From Martelella limonii (GTDB lineage: Bacteria > Pseudomonadota > Alphaproteobacteria > Rhizobiales > Rhizobiaceae): a DNA stretch of 64,000 nt. The stretch spans positions 62,001-126,000 of the forward strand of contig NZ_JABUOU010000007.1 of assembly GCF_013344475.1 (NCBI RefSeq), read 5' to 3'. A program made the translations under genes and the position numbers. The notes under the pieces were generated by a model. The model was given only the letters and a program-made list of their open reading frames with translations, was not told the origin of the DNA and searched no databases. Shown piece by piece: positions 1 through 9,433 of the stretch (its first letter is position 1; each line of letters begins with the position of its first letter).

Positions 1-1218
1 CTTCTCGAACTCCTCGTTCAGGATATCGCGCACCTGCGGCAGGTTGACGAGGCGCACGCCCTTGGAGTTTTCGGTGGGCGCCTTGCCCATCATCTGCTGG
101 ATCGGCGTTTCGCGGCCCGGGTTCTTGTCGTAGAAACCGGATTCCTTGGTCGCCTCATAGGCCGCCATCGTCACCGGCAGATAACCGGAAACCTGGTGCA
201 GGCGGGCCTGGATATCGGTCTGCGACAGGAAGTTGAAGAACTCGGCAATGCCCTTTTCCTCGTCGTCGCTCTTGCCTGCAAACACCCAGAGGCTGGCGCC
301 GCCCGGGATCGTGTTCTGCGGTCCGTGACCTTCATAATAAGGCAGCTGGCCGATGCCGTAATTCATGCCGCTCTTGACGATATCGCCCAGCCCGCCGGAG
401 GATTCCGTCAGGATGCCGCATTCGCCGGAAAGAAACAGCTGCTTGGCCTCCGAGGTGCGTCCGCCATAGCGGAACACGCCATCCTTGGCGAGGTCGGCGA
501 TCGCCTGAAAATGCTCGACATAGATCGGCGCATTGATTTCCAGCTCGACATCGGTGCCCGCAAGTCCGTTCTCATTGGTGCCATAGGGCACATTGTTCCA
601 CGCGGCGAAATTCTCGGTCTGGATCCAGGTGAGCCAGGTCGAGGTCAGGCCGCAATTGGCCGCACCGCTGGTCTTGATCTTGCGTGCGGCATCGAAGACT
701 TCCGGCCAGGTCTTGGGCGGCGCGTTCGGATCGAGGCCGGCCTTTTCGAAGATATCCTTGTTGTAATAGAGGATCGGCGACGACGAGTTGTAGGGGAAGG
801 ACAGCATGGTGCCATCCGGCTTCGAATAATAGGCGACGATGCCCGGCAGATAGTTCGACTTGTCGAAGGTATAGCCGCCCTTTTCCAGCACCTCGGCAAC
901 CGGCACCACGGCACCTTCGGCAGACATCATCACGCCGGAGCCTGCATCGAAGACCTGGATGATCGCCGGCGGCTGGCGCGAGCGGAATGCGGCGATGCCG
1001 GCATTCAGCGTTTCGGGATAGGTGCCCTTGAACACCGGCACGATCTTGTAATCGTCCTGGCTGTCGTTGAATTCCTTCGCCAGTTGATCGACCACCTCGT
1101 TATTGGCGCCGGTCATGGCGTGCCACCATTGCAATTCGGTCTCTGCGAATGCCTGGCTGCCGATGGCAAAGGCCACGGCGAACAGAGCCGTCGATGCGGC
1201 TTTTAAACGAATAGACAT
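1..1218 (-). CDS. ugpB: UgpB-like periplasmic glycerol-3-phosphate/glycerophosphodiester binding protein (C-terminus off the window)
   Basis: Periplasmic solute-binding protein of an ABC importer; UgpB binds sn-glycerol-3-phosphate and glycerophosphodiesters. The reading frame is open to the window edge, giving 406 residues of a family that is about 430 long, so only a short C-terminal end is missing. It starts with a signal peptide (MSIRLKAAS...SQAFAE) and continues with UgpB-like stretches such as WWHAMTGANNEVVDQLAKEF, PVFKGTYPETLNAGIAAFR, FPYNSSSPILYYNKDIFEKA and GGASLWVF. The start is fixed by GGGAGG seven bases before the ATG. It lies 88 bp downstream of the phosphatase gene on the same strand; the permeases and ATPase that it needs must lie beyond position 1. 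Its presence beside a sugar-phosphate importer suggests a shared phosphorylated-substrate theme. Family assignment is by recalled similarity to E. coli UgpB. Confidence 0.85.
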   Translation of the reverse strand, partial: MSIRLKAASTALFAVAFAIGSQAFAETELQWWHAMTGANNEVVDQLAKEFNDSQDDYKIVPVFKGTYPETLNAGIAAFRSRQPPAIIQVFDAGSGVMMSAEGAVVPVAEVLEKGGYTFDKSNYLPGIVAYYSKPDGTMLSFPYNSSSPILYYNKDIFEKAGLDPNAPPKTWPEVFDAARKIKTSGAANCGLTSTWLTWIQTENFAAWNNVPYGTNENGLAGTDVELEINAPIYVEHFQAIADLAKDGVFRYGGRTSEAKQLFLSGECGILTESSGGLGDIVKSGMNYGIGQLPYYEGHGPQNTIPGGASLWVFAGKSDDEEKGIAEFFNFLSQTDIQARLHQVSGYLPVTMAAYEATKESGFYDKNPGRETPIQQMMGKAPTENSKGVRLVNLPQVRDILNEEFEK

Positions 1219-1306
1219 GTTTCCTCCCAACCAATGACGGGCAGCCATCGGCCACCCTTGACACCGCCGCCAGCCCTCCCCGGCCGGAGGCGGAAACTTT
1301 ACCTTC

Positions 1307-2116
1307 TCAGACTTCCACGAACTGCGCAATCTTTGCAAGCGCGTCCAAGCTTCCAGGACCGGCCGCCAGCACCGGCGCGCCGCCCGTCAGGCCTTTGCCC
1401 TCCACGGGAAAGGGCAGGTGCGATCCACCTGCTTCCACAACAAGACAATAGCCCGCCAGGCAGTCCCAGGCATGCATGGACGGCTCGATATAGCCTGCCA
1501 GACGGCCTGCCGCGACATAGGCGATCATCAGAGCGCCGGAACCGTTGCGGATGAAATTGCCGTTTTCCATGAGCAGACGCTCGACCATGGCGGCAACCGA
1601 TTGCGGCGAGACCTCGCTGTTGGCGCCGATCCCGGTCAGGGCATTGCGGGGCGTGATTGCACCCGTGAGCAACAGCCTTTCGCCGTTCAGGAAGGCACCC
1701 TTTCCGGCCGCAGCGGCGTAATGCTCATCAAGGCAGGGCGCATTGATCACCCCGACCACCGCCTTGCCCTCATGAAGCAGCCCGATCGAAACGCACCATG
1801 TCGGCATGCCGGCCAGAAACGCGCTGGTGCCGTCGATCGGGTCGATGACCCAGGTGAAGCCGGATGTGCCGGCTTCCAGGCCATATTCCTCGCCCAGCAC
1901 GCCGTCTTCCGGAAATTCTTTTGCAATCGCCTTGCGGATCAGCTGCTCGACGCCGCGATCGGCGATCGAGACGACATCCTGCGGATCGCGCTTGGTCTCG
2001 ATCGCGAGACTTCCGCGGTCGCGGAAATATTGATGCGCCACCGCCCCACCCTCGCGGGCCATCCGTTCGGCAAGCGCGTATCGGTTTTCGAGGGCTGCTG
2101 CATTTTCAACGTCCAT
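1307..2116 (-). CDS. Inositol-monophosphatase-family phosphatase
   Basis: Mg2+-dependent phosphatase of the IMPase/HisN/SuhB superfamily, 269 residues, cytoplasmic. Metal-binding signatures are visible: GEE around residues 75-77, WVIDPIDGTSAF around residue 90 and the distal AWDCLAGY motif. These are the carboxylates that hold two or three metal ions in this family. The start has GAGGGAG seven bases upstream. The gene is the last of the afuA-like / permease / ATPase / phosphatase unit; only 12 bp separate it from the ATPase gene. The context suggests it dephosphorylates the sugar or polyol phosphate brought in by the transporter. Alternatives in the family are histidinol phosphatase or 3'-phosphoadenosine phosphatase; the context does not support them. 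Confidence 0.85.
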   Translation of the reverse strand: MDVENAAALENRYALAERMAREGGAVAHQYFRDRGSLAIETKRDPQDVVSIADRGVEQLIRKAIAKEFPEDGVLGEEYGLEAGTSGFTWVIDPIDGTSAFLAGMPTWCVSIGLLHEGKAVVGVINAPCLDEHYAAAAGKGAFLNGERLLLTGAITPRNALTGIGANSEVSPQSVAAMVERLLMENGNFIRNGSGALMIAYVAAGRLAGYIEPSMHAWDCLAGYCLVVEAGGSHLPFPVEGKGLTGGAPVLAAGPGSLDALAKIAQFVEV

Positions 2117-2128
2117 GACTATGCTCCC

Positions 2129-3193
2129 TCAGCTGTCTGCAATCAGCGCGACGCCGCGCCGGGCAAGCGACAGAACGACATCGCTGCCCGCCGGCAGGGG
2201 CTGGCTTTCCGCAGCGTCCACCACGAACAGGGAGCCGATCTCGCTGTCGATTTCATATTCGATGTGATCGCCGAGATAGGCCGCATGCAGGACCTTGCCC
2301 TTGATCCCGCCTTCTGTGCCGGGCCTGATGTTGATCGCATTGGGGCGGATGGCGAGCTTTGCCGCCCCTTCCCTGGCATTGCGCGCAGGCACGGAATGTT
2401 CGGTATCACCGAGGGTGACCTGCGCCATGTCGCCATTGATCGCCACGATTTCGCAGGCGACCACGTTCGCCTCGCCCATGAAGTCTGCGATGAAGGAGGA
2501 GGCGGGATTTTCGTAGAGCTCGCGCGGCGGCCCCTCCTGCGCGATCCGGCCCTGCTGCATCACGATAATGCGGTCCGACACGGCAAGCGCTTCGTCCTGA
2601 TCATGGGTGACGTAGACCGCGGTGAAGCCCAGACGCTGCTGGAGATCGCGGATATCGGTGCGCACCTTGCGGCGCAGGCGCGCGTCGAGATTAGAGAGCG
2701 GTTCATCCAGCAACAGCACCTGCGGCTCCAGAACCAGCGCGCGGGCAACCGCCACACGTTGCTGCTGACCGCCGGAAAGCTCGGCCGGCAGGCGCGCGCC
2801 GTAATCATGAAGCCCGACCAGCGCCATGCCCTCCTCGGCCCGTTCGCGCGCCTCGCGCTTCTTGAGACCCGACGCTTCGAGCCCGTAGGCGACATTGTCG
2901 AGCACGCTCATATGCGGAAACAGGGCATAGGACTGGAACACCATCGACACGTCCCGCTCATTGGCGGGCAGCATGGTGACATCCTTGCCGCCGATCAGGA
3001 TGCGCCCTTCGGTCGGGTGTTCGAGGCCCGCCAGCATCCGCAGCGTCGTTGTCTTGCCGCAGCCGGAGGGACCGAGCAGTGTCACCAGCGTTCCGGGCTC
3101 GATCTCGATCGAAAGATCGGGAATGGCTGTGAAGGATCCGAACATCTTCTTCACATTCTCGAAGACGACGGAGCCGGTCTTGTCGCGGTTCAT
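2129..3193 (-). CDS. ABC transporter ATP-binding protein, AfuC/FbpC type
   Basis: ATPase of a binding-protein-dependent importer, 354 residues. Walker A GPSGCGKTT (about 38-46), signature LSGGQQQR (about 138), Walker B LLLDEP and the H-loop THD are all present, followed by a C-terminal TOBE-like regulatory region. It overlaps the permease gene by four bases (ATGA), so the two are translationally coupled. AGGAG stands eight bases before the start. Such ATPases serve iron(III), polyamine or sugar-phosphate importers; the fused two-domain permease and the adjacent phosphatases favour the sugar-phosphate (Afu) type. Confidence 0.85.
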   Translation of the reverse strand: MNRDKTGSVVFENVKKMFGSFTAIPDLSIEIEPGTLVTLLGPSGCGKTTTLRMLAGLEHPTEGRILIGGKDVTMLPANERDVSMVFQSYALFPHMSVLDNVAYGLEASGLKKREARERAEEGMALVGLHDYGARLPAELSGGQQQRVAVARALVLEPQVLLLDEPLSNLDARLRRKVRTDIRDLQQRLGFTAVYVTHDQDEALAVSDRIIVMQQGRIAQEGPPRELYENPASSFIADFMGEANVVACEIVAINGDMAQVTLGDTEHSVPARNAREGAAKLAIRPNAINIRPGTEGGIKGKVLHAAYLGDHIEYEIDSEIGSLFVVDAAESQPLPAGSDVVLSLARRGVALIADS

Positions 3194-5415
3194 GCTGTCT
3201 GCTCCTGATTGATTTTCGCGCGTCCGGCCTTGCCGCCGATACGGTTTTCCCGCCTGAGCTTCCGTTCGCCGACCAGAAGCTGGAACCCGCCGATAATGGT
3301 GACCATCACCACGATCAGGGCCGAGGAATAGGCGATTGCAATGCCATATTCGCCGTTTTCGACAAGCCCGACGATATAGGACGTCGCCATGTTGTATTCG
3401 GCACTGACGAGGAAGATGACGGCGCTGATCGAGGTAATGGCCCGCACGAAGGAATAGACCAGGGCCGCAGTGATTGCCGGCCGCAACAGCGGCAGGATGA
3501 CCTTGCGGATGGTGCGGAAACTGCTGGACCTCAGCGTCAGGGACGCCTCGTCCAGGCTCTGGTCGAGCTGCGTCATCGCCGCCACGCCCCCGCGCACGCC
3601 AACCGGCATGTTGCGGAACACGAAGCAGGTGATCAGGATCAGCGCCGTGCCGGTCATTTCCAGCGGCGGCAGGTTGAAGGCCATGATGTAGCTGATGCCG
3701 ATGACCGTGCCTGGAATGGCAAAGCTCATCATCAGCGCGAACTCGAAAAGTCCTCGCCCGGCAAATTTCTGACGCACGATGATATAGGCCGTCAGAAGCC
3801 CGACGGCGGCCGTCAGCGGCGCGGCGATCAGCGCAATCTCCATCGTGGTCCAGAAGGAATTCCAGGCAACGCCCGTCCAGGCGATCCCGCCATCGCGGAA
3901 GGAGATCGAAAAGGCGCGAATATAGTGTTCAAGCGTAAGGCTGTTATCGAGCCCCCAGATCTTCACGAACCCGCCGAACAGGATCATGGCGTAAACCACC
4001 AGCGTGAACACCGCCCAGGGGATCACGACCGCATGGACGGCGATCGAAAGCCCTTTCGGCAGCGCGATATGGGCCCCGGAATCGCCCTTGCCCGTGACGG
4101 TCGCGTAATTGCGGCCGGAAAGCCAGAGGCGCTGGATCAGGAAGGCGGAAAGGGTGAAACATAGCAGGATCATGGCGAGAACGGCGGCGCGCGAAGGATC
4201 GTTCTGGGCGCCGACCACGGCGAAGAAGATTTCGGTCGACAGCACCCCATGGCTGCCGCCAAGCACCAGCGGATTTCCGAAATCGGCCATGCTCTCGATG
4301 AAGCCGATCAGGAAGGCGTTGGCGAGGCCGGGCTTCATCAGCGGCAGCGATACCTTGAGGAAGGTGCGCCAGCGCCCGGCGCGCAGCGTCTGCGACGCCT
4401 CCTCCATCGACGGGCTGACGCCTTCGACGACGCCGATCAGAACGAGGAAGGAAATCGGGGTGAACGACAGCACCTGCGCAATCCAGATGCCGGTCAATCC
4501 GTAAAGCCAGCGTCCGGGCTCGACGCCGAACACGTCGGCCATCATCTGGGTCACGACGCCGGAGCGACCGAGCAGCAGCGTCAGCGCGAGGCCGACGACG
4601 AAGGGCGGGGTGATGATCGGCAGGATGGTGAGGAGCCGCAGCCCCTTCTTGAAGGGAAAGCGCGTCCTTGTCGCGACCAGCGCGAAGGCGAGGCCCAGCA
4701 GCGTGGACCCGGCGGCGGTCATGATCGCGAGAAACAGGGTGCGCCAGGCAACGCCGCAGCGGGCACCGCCGATCAGGCAGTCGAGGCTCCAGATCGAGGG
4801 ATCCTGCATGTTGTTGATGAAGCCGTCCGGCTGGAACGAGCCATCAAAATCCTGGAACGCGCCGACGAACATCGACCCGATCGGATAGAACACGAAGATC
4901 GCGACCAGAAACACCAGCATGCTGATCGACGAGACGATGAAGGCATCGCCCTTCATCACGCCGCGCTCGGCAAGCCCCATCGAAAAGATCAGCACGAAGG
5001 CGATGCCCAGAACGATGGCGCCGCCGCCCATGGCAAGCTGGCCGTCCACCTCCGGCATCAGGCGTTCAAGGACGCTCCAGTTCCAGCCCATATAGCCGAT
5101 CGAAAGCCCCTCGACGGCAAGATAGGCGACACCCACCGCCCCGCACCAGACGAGCAACCTCCCCCGGGCCTCGCCGAGCGGCATGAGCCGGGCGGAAAGG
5201 CTTGACAGAAGCAGCAGCATCGGTACGGCGAGCCAGATCCGGTCAAAGCCGAAGACCTGCACGATGCCGGGGGCGAGGTCGGCATCGCCGTAATAGCCGG
5301 TGAGCCATTCAAAGGCGAAGAAGCCGCCTTCCACCCGGTACCACGGCAGCAGCACGAAGCTTAGAACCGCGGCAGCCAGAATGATATCCAGTCTGCGATT
5401 TTGTGGGGTCATCAT
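3190..5415 (-). CDS. Fused two-domain ABC permease, AfuB/FbpB type
   Basis: Inner-membrane permease of 741 residues containing two complete BPD-type transport domains in one chain. Each half carries an EAA-type loop contacting the ATPase: EEASQTLRAGRWRTFLKVSLP in the first and DEASLTLRSSSFRTIRKVILP in the second. There are about a dozen hydrophobic segments, including an extra N-terminal membrane region of roughly 170 residues before the first domain. This tandem organisation is typical of AfuB and of FbpB-like iron permeases. Two ATG codons stand in tandem at the start (5415 and 5412) behind a short AGG; which is used is not certain. The gene lies 63 bp after the binding-protein gene. Confidence 0.85.
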   Translation of the reverse strand: MMTPQNRRLDIILAAAVLSFVLLPWYRVEGGFFAFEWLTGYYGDADLAPGIVQVFGFDRIWLAVPMLLLLSSLSARLMPLGEARGRLLVWCGAVGVAYLAVEGLSIGYMGWNWSVLERLMPEVDGQLAMGGGAIVLGIAFVLIFSMGLAERGVMKGDAFIVSSISMLVFLVAIFVFYPIGSMFVGAFQDFDGSFQPDGFINNMQDPSIWSLDCLIGGARCGVAWRTLFLAIMTAAGSTLLGLAFALVATRTRFPFKKGLRLLTILPIITPPFVVGLALTLLLGRSGVVTQMMADVFGVEPGRWLYGLTGIWIAQVLSFTPISFLVLIGVVEGVSPSMEEASQTLRAGRWRTFLKVSLPLMKPGLANAFLIGFIESMADFGNPLVLGGSHGVLSTEIFFAVVGAQNDPSRAAVLAMILLCFTLSAFLIQRLWLSGRNYATVTGKGDSGAHIALPKGLSIAVHAVVIPWAVFTLVVYAMILFGGFVKIWGLDNSLTLEHYIRAFSISFRDGGIAWTGVAWNSFWTTMEIALIAAPLTAAVGLLTAYIIVRQKFAGRGLFEFALMMSFAIPGTVIGISYIMAFNLPPLEMTGTALILITCFVFRNMPVGVRGGVAAMTQLDQSLDEASLTLRSSSFRTIRKVILPLLRPAITAALVYSFVRAITSISAVIFLVSAEYNMATSYIVGLVENGEYGIAIAYSSALIVVMVTIIGGFQLLVGERKLRRENRIGGKAGRAKINQEQTA

Positions 5416-5444
5416 CCTGCCCGGAGCGTATGCGAAGACAATTC

Positions 5445-5470
5445 CGGCGCACCGCGCATGCGATGCGCCG
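5445..5470 (-). repeat. Short hairpin between binding-protein and permease genes
   Basis: CGGCGCA and TGCGCCG form a seven-pair stem around a 12-base loop in the 63-bp gap after the binding-protein gene. It has no following T-run. It could lower expression of the downstream genes relative to the binding protein. Weak on its own. Confidence 0.3.
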
Positions 5471-5478
5471 AAGGCTCG

Positions 5479-6507
5479 TCAATTGGCGTTGGCGCCGATT
5501 TCCTTGTCCCAGCGCTCCAGCAGCGCCTTGCGCTTTTCCGGATCACCATAGATGACGAAGTCATAATCGATGAGCTTGATGTCCTCGAATTTGGGCGCTT
5601 CCTCCGGCACCTGGGCGTTCTTGTTGGAGGGAAGCTGGAAGGATTTGGCGTCCTTCATCGACGACTGAACGTCGGCCGTCAGCGCCCAGTCATACCATGT
5701 CTTGGCGCTGTCCATGTTGCGCGCGCCCTTGACGATCGACATCGAGCCGATCTCGTAGCCGGTGCCTTCGCATGGGGCCACGACCTTCACCGGGAAGCCT
5801 TCGACGGTCTGGGCAACAGCATCATGCATGAACACGATGCCGAGACCGGTCTCGCCGCGCGCTGCCGACTTCACCGGCGCAGAGCCTGACTTGGTATATT
5901 GCGAGACGTTCTTGTTGAGATTTGCGAGGTACGCGAAAGCCTCGTCCTCGCCCATCAGCTGCACCAGCGTGGCAAGGGCGGTATAGGCGGTGCCCGACGA
6001 GTTCGGGTTTGCGATCTGGATTTCGCCCTTGTAGCTTTCATCCGTCAGATCGGCCCAGCATTTGGGCTCGGAAAGCCCCTTCTTCGCGAAGATATCGGTG
6101 TTGTAACCCCAGCCGAGCGCGCCGGCATAGACGCCGACGGTGCGGTAGTCGGCGCTCTTGGCCTGCGCCACCGCCCAGTCATTGAGCTCCGGGAGCATCG
6201 GCGATTCATAGGCTTCGGTCAGACCTTCCGACGCGGCCTGCAGATGGGGATCGCCCGTGCCGGCCCACCAGATATCCGTCTTCGGATTGCGCGATTCTGC
6301 CCTGATCTTGGCATAGGCCTCGCCGGAAGACAGCCGCACCATGTTCACATCGATTCCGGTTTCCTTTTCAAACCGGTTTGTCATCATTTCGCAGATCACG
6401 ACATCTGCCGAGCAGATCAGATTGAGGCTTTCCGCAGCCTGGGCCGAATATCCCATGCCGGTAACCGTCGCAGCCAGGGCGGCTGCGGCCAAACGTACTG
6501 AACCCAT
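5479..6507 (-). CDS. AfuA-like extracellular solute-binding protein
   Basis: Periplasmic binding protein of the AfuABC/FbpABC class, 342 residues from the chosen start. The start at 6507 (MGSVRLAAAALAATVTG) is chosen because AGGAGG lies five to six bases upstream; an in-frame codon ten residues earlier lacks this. The signal peptide ends near AQAAES. The mature part has ICSADVVICEMMTNRFEKET and WWAGTGDPHLQAA stretches typical of the AfuA/2-aminoethylphosphonate/iron group. AfuA proteins bind hexose phosphates. I see no clear tyrosine ligand cluster typical of iron-binding FbpA, though this cannot be settled by eye. First gene of the importer operon; a LacI-type operator lies about 40 bp upstream. 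Confidence 0.8.
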   Translation of the reverse strand: MGSVRLAAAALAATVTGMGYSAQAAESLNLICSADVVICEMMTNRFEKETGIDVNMVRLSSGEAYAKIRAESRNPKTDIWWAGTGDPHLQAASEGLTEAYESPMLPELNDWAVAQAKSADYRTVGVYAGALGWGYNTDIFAKKGLSEPKCWADLTDESYKGEIQIANPNSSGTAYTALATLVQLMGEDEAFAYLANLNKNVSQYTKSGSAPVKSAARGETGLGIVFMHDAVAQTVEGFPVKVVAPCEGTGYEIGSMSIVKGARNMDSAKTWYDWALTADVQSSMKDAKSFQLPSNKNAQVPEEAPKFEDIKLIDYDFVIYGDPEKRKALLERWDKEIGANAN

Positions 6508-6548
6508 GATTTCCTCCTCTTTTGCCGGCGCCTCCACGCCGTTCGCTT

Positions 6549-6562
6549 TGCAAGCGTGTGCA
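6549..6562 (-). promoter_or_regulatory. Candidate LacI-family operator before the afuA-like gene
   Basis: TGCAAGCGTGTGCA matches 12 of 14 positions of the perfect palindrome at 10246-10259 and shares the TGCA(N6)TGCA frame with 6626-6639. A possible -35 TTGACA for the leftward gene is at 6592-6587, so the site would lie at about the transcription start, a repressor position. Confidence 0.6.
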
Positions 6563-6625
6563 GAGGGTGCATGACCGATATTGCACTGTCAACGATCTGT
6601 CACAAAAAATTCACGAACCGCCGGT

Positions 6626-6639
6626 TGCACAACAGTGCA
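6626..6639 (+). promoter_or_regulatory. Candidate LacI-family operator and promoter of the lacI-type gene
   Basis: TGCACAACAGTGCA shares the TGCAC(N4)GTGCA frame with the site at 10246-10259. It overlaps a possible rightward promoter: TTGCAC at 6625-6630, 17-base spacer, CAGAAT at 6648-6653. This placement suggests autoregulation. Confidence 0.55.
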
Positions 6640-6673
6640 TTCCAAAGCAGAATGAGGAGGTTGAGGGGGAAAT

Positions 6674-7681
6674 ATGGCCGAAAAAGAATTTGTGAGCGCG
6701 CAGGAAGTCGCGCGTCGCGCCGGCGTTTCCCGCTCGGCCGTCTCCCGCACCTTCACCCCCGGCGCCAGCGTTTCTGCCGAAACCCGCCGTAAAGTCTTGG
6801 CTGCCGCCGAAGAGCTTGGCTACCATGTCAACCATCTGGCGCGCGGGCTGATGCGCAATGAGAGCGGCATCGTCTGCCTGATCGCCTCCGAGGTCGCCAC
6901 GCCCTACCGTTCGGCGCTCGTCAGCGCCATGACCCAGAAATTGCAGGATGCGGGCAAGATCGCGATGCTGGTCAATACCGACCGCTCGGACGGCAGCGTG
7001 GACGCGGCACTGCGCCAGGCGATCAGCTATCGCGCCGATGCCTCGATCATCCTCTCGGGCCTGCCGGACAAGTCGATCGTCAAGCTCTGCCTGAAGAACG
7101 GATTGCGGCTGGTCCTCATCAACCGCGACGACGATCAGGAAGGGCCGTTCCGCATCAGTTTCGACAATGACGAGGCCGCCCGGCGGATCCTGACGGCGTT
7201 CCTGCGCGCAGGCTGCCGCCGGCTTGCCTTTGCCAATTCCGCTGCAATGACGCCGAGCCTGATGGCGCGCGAAACCGGCTTCATAAAGGCGGCCGAGGCG
7301 GAAGGCATCGAGGTGATCGTCGAGCGCTACGGCAACACGTCCTACAGCACCGGGCGCATGCTCGCCCAGCGGCTGCTTACCCGCGCAGACCGGCCCGACG
7401 GCGTGTTCTGCGCCAATGATCTGATTGCCTGCGGCTTCATGGACGCGGCGCGCCAGCAGTTCTCGCTCTCCATCCCGGACCAGCTCTCCGTCGCCGGCTT
7501 CGACAATATCGAGCAGGCCGGATGGGGGTCCTATGATCTCACCACTTTTTCCCAGCCCGTCGACGCGATCGCCGATTGCGCCGTCGACTGGCTCGGCGTG
7601 ACGCAACAGGTGGCGCTTGCCGATCCGTCGGTCACCTTGCATGCCGATCTCGTCTGGCGCTCGTCGATCCGCGGCGGCTGA
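6674..7681 (+). CDS. LacI-family transcriptional regulator
   Basis: DNA-binding repressor, 335 residues. The N-terminal LacI helix-turn-helix is clear (VSAQEVARRAGVSRSAVSRTF, residues about 7-27) with the hinge-helix region (NHLARGLM) near residue 55. The rest is a periplasmic-binding-protein-like effector domain ending with a typical SVAGFDNIE segment. It is divergent from the afuA-like operon. Candidate operators TGCA(N6)TGCA lie in front of both divergent genes and in front of the second phosphatase operon at 10231, so it probably controls all three. The effector is unknown; a phosphorylated sugar or its product would fit. Confidence 0.9.
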   Translation: MAEKEFVSAQEVARRAGVSRSAVSRTFTPGASVSAETRRKVLAAAEELGYHVNHLARGLMRNESGIVCLIASEVATPYRSALVSAMTQKLQDAGKIAMLVNTDRSDGSVDAALRQAISYRADASIILSGLPDKSIVKLCLKNGLRLVLINRDDDQEGPFRISFDNDEAARRILTAFLRAGCRRLAFANSAAMTPSLMARETGFIKAAEAEGIEVIVERYGNTSYSTGRMLAQRLLTRADRPDGVFCANDLIACGFMDAARQQFSLSIPDQLSVAGFDNIEQAGWGSYDLTTFSQPVDAIADCAVDWLGVTQQVALADPSVTLHADLVWRSSIRGG

Positions 7682-7742
7682 CGAACGCTGCCGCCCGCAG
7701 GCGGGCGTTCAGCGCCGCCGGAAGCAGTCAGGACAGAAATCT

Positions 7743-9356
7743 TCACTCAGCCGCCGAAAGTCCGGCTCCCTGAAGCGCGTGCGATATGGCAGGTTTCCGT
7801 GCCTGCCGGGCGTAATGGCCGAGCATGGCGAAAAAGGTGTTGAGGAATGTCGCCTCGTCACTGATGGCGGCGGGGCTGAGCGTCAGCGCGTCGTAGAACG
7901 CAAGCCGTGTGGGCTCGATCTCCGCCCTGGCCATCGCGCCGCCATTGCGCAGCATGTACCAGTCGCAGACAATCTCGAAGAACGGGAGCGCCGCGAGAGC
8001 GGACGGGGGCGTAACGCCCGCCACGGCACAGGCTTCGCCGCATGTGATCCGTCCGGGAAGGTCAGCCATCTGTTCCGGCCAGTCGCGCGCGATGAACCGA
8101 TCCGAAACGAGCCCGCGCATATGGGCTTTCAGGAAAGCGCCGTAGCTGCCGGCACTGAAGCAGGGGTGATCTTCGCCGCCACGGTTTTCCAGCCGATAGG
8201 CCGCCGCTATGCGCGGATCGCAGGCGATATCGCCGAGCGGCCGATCGCAAGGCACGATCTCTTCTGCGCCAAGCGACACCTCCTTCCAGGCCGCCGGAAA
8301 GGCGACCAGAGACGGCACTGCAATGTTGACGAGGCTGCTTTCGCCCTTGTCATGCGTGGTGGTGCTGTGGACGTGAAGATGACCGCTAAAATGAATGCCG
8401 CCGCCGGCCGAGAGAAGCCGCTCGCCTACATCCGGCTGCGGTATGCGGCGGGCGAAGCTCTTGGCGCCGAACAGGCGCGCCTCTCCGCGCCCATGATCGT
8501 CGAACGGGTCGAGCACGGGATAATGCGAAAACATCAGCAGTTTCTTGCCCGCCCGGCGCGCGCGCTCCTGAACATCCGCAATCCACGCGAAGATGAACGG
8601 CTTGTGCTGCATCATGCCGTTCCATCCGGCAGCCGTGCTGTCTTCAAAGGCATCCGCGCGGGAGGCGGGGTGATCGAGCGGGGCGAACACATTGGCATCG
8701 ATCATCATGAACCAGACGCCGGGCACGGGCTCAACGAGATAGCTCGCATCCATCAGCCGATGACGCGTTTCTCCGTTCGGAGACACGACCTCATAAACGC
8801 GATCCTCCGCGCGGTCGGAAAGGCCGAACGGCGTTTCCCAGTGCAGATCGTCGGGACGCCGGAAATAGCCGAATTTGGCCATCGGCGTCAGGCCTTCAGG
8901 GTAGCCTGCGCAGTGCAGCCCCGCCACGTGGCGGGCGTGATCGGGATCGCTCGAGACCGTGACCCGGGCGCCGTCCGCGCCGATGAACTCCTTTGTCTGG
9001 TGCCTGCCCTCGAGTGCAAAGATGTCGTGATTGCCCGGCAGCGCCCAGAACCGAATGCCATGAACGCGCTCATAGCGAAGCAGGATCGTGCGCAGCCCTA
9101 CCATGGTGATGCGCTGGCCATCATCGCTGTAATCGCCGAGCAGAACGACATGACGGATGCCGCGCGCCAAAACCTGATCCAGCGCGACATGCAGAGCGCG
9201 GTGGCTTTCGTTGAAGACGCGGGTCGAGATACGAGTTTCGGCAAAACTGCGCAGCGCAAGCCGGCCGCCATCGAGAACGAGACCGGCAAAGCCGTAATCG
9301 GCTTCGATATCGTGAAAATGGGCATCCGCGATCACCGCGAACCGAAACGCATCCAT
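7743..9356 (-). CDS. Metallophosphoesterase (calcineurin-like phosphodiesterase)
   Basis: Two-metal phosphoesterase, 537 residues from the ATG at 9356. Motifs in order: AVIADAHFHD (DxH), LLGDYSDDG (GDxxD), ALPGNHD (GNHD), LMFSHYP and HFSGHLHVHS (GHxH), all required for metal binding. AGGGAG seven bases before the ATG decides the start; an earlier TTG overlapping the upstream stop is possible. No signal peptide is seen, so it should act in the cytoplasm. About 200 C-terminal residues after the catalytic domain are of unknown role. It is the second gene after an IMPase-family gene and is likely co-transcribed. Substrate may be a phosphodiester such as a glycerophosphodiester; this is inference from context. 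Confidence 0.8.
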   Translation of the reverse strand: MDAFRFAVIADAHFHDIEADYGFAGLVLDGGRLALRSFAETRISTRVFNESHRALHVALDQVLARGIRHVVLLGDYSDDGQRITMVGLRTILLRYERVHGIRFWALPGNHDIFALEGRHQTKEFIGADGARVTVSSDPDHARHVAGLHCAGYPEGLTPMAKFGYFRRPDDLHWETPFGLSDRAEDRVYEVVSPNGETRHRLMDASYLVEPVPGVWFMMIDANVFAPLDHPASRADAFEDSTAAGWNGMMQHKPFIFAWIADVQERARRAGKKLLMFSHYPVLDPFDDHGRGEARLFGAKSFARRIPQPDVGERLLSAGGGIHFSGHLHVHSTTTHDKGESSLVNIAVPSLVAFPAAWKEVSLGAEEIVPCDRPLGDIACDPRIAAAYRLENRGGEDHPCFSAGSYGAFLKAHMRGLVSDRFIARDWPEQMADLPGRITCGEACAVAGVTPPSALAALPFFEIVCDWYMLRNGGAMARAEIEPTRLAFYDALTLSPAAISDEATFLNTFFAMLGHYARQARKPAISHALQGAGLSAAE

Positions 9357-9433
9357 CGATAAACTCCCTGCGCCGTCGCCTCTGGCGCGACCGCGAGACA
9401 TTGTTTTCAAGACCGGCGGACGAAAGCCACGCT

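Noticed and set aside
1418-3208. Long rightward open frames opposite the phosphatase and ATPase genes
   Set aside because: They are antisense to well-supported genes, have no recognisable domain and arise from high GC content. The same holds for long frames at 4249-5205, 7617-9362, 14755-16578 and 47661-48947.
3190-5415. Two separate permease genes wrongly joined
   Set aside because: The frame is open throughout and tandem permease domains in one chain are normal for AfuB/FbpB-type systems.
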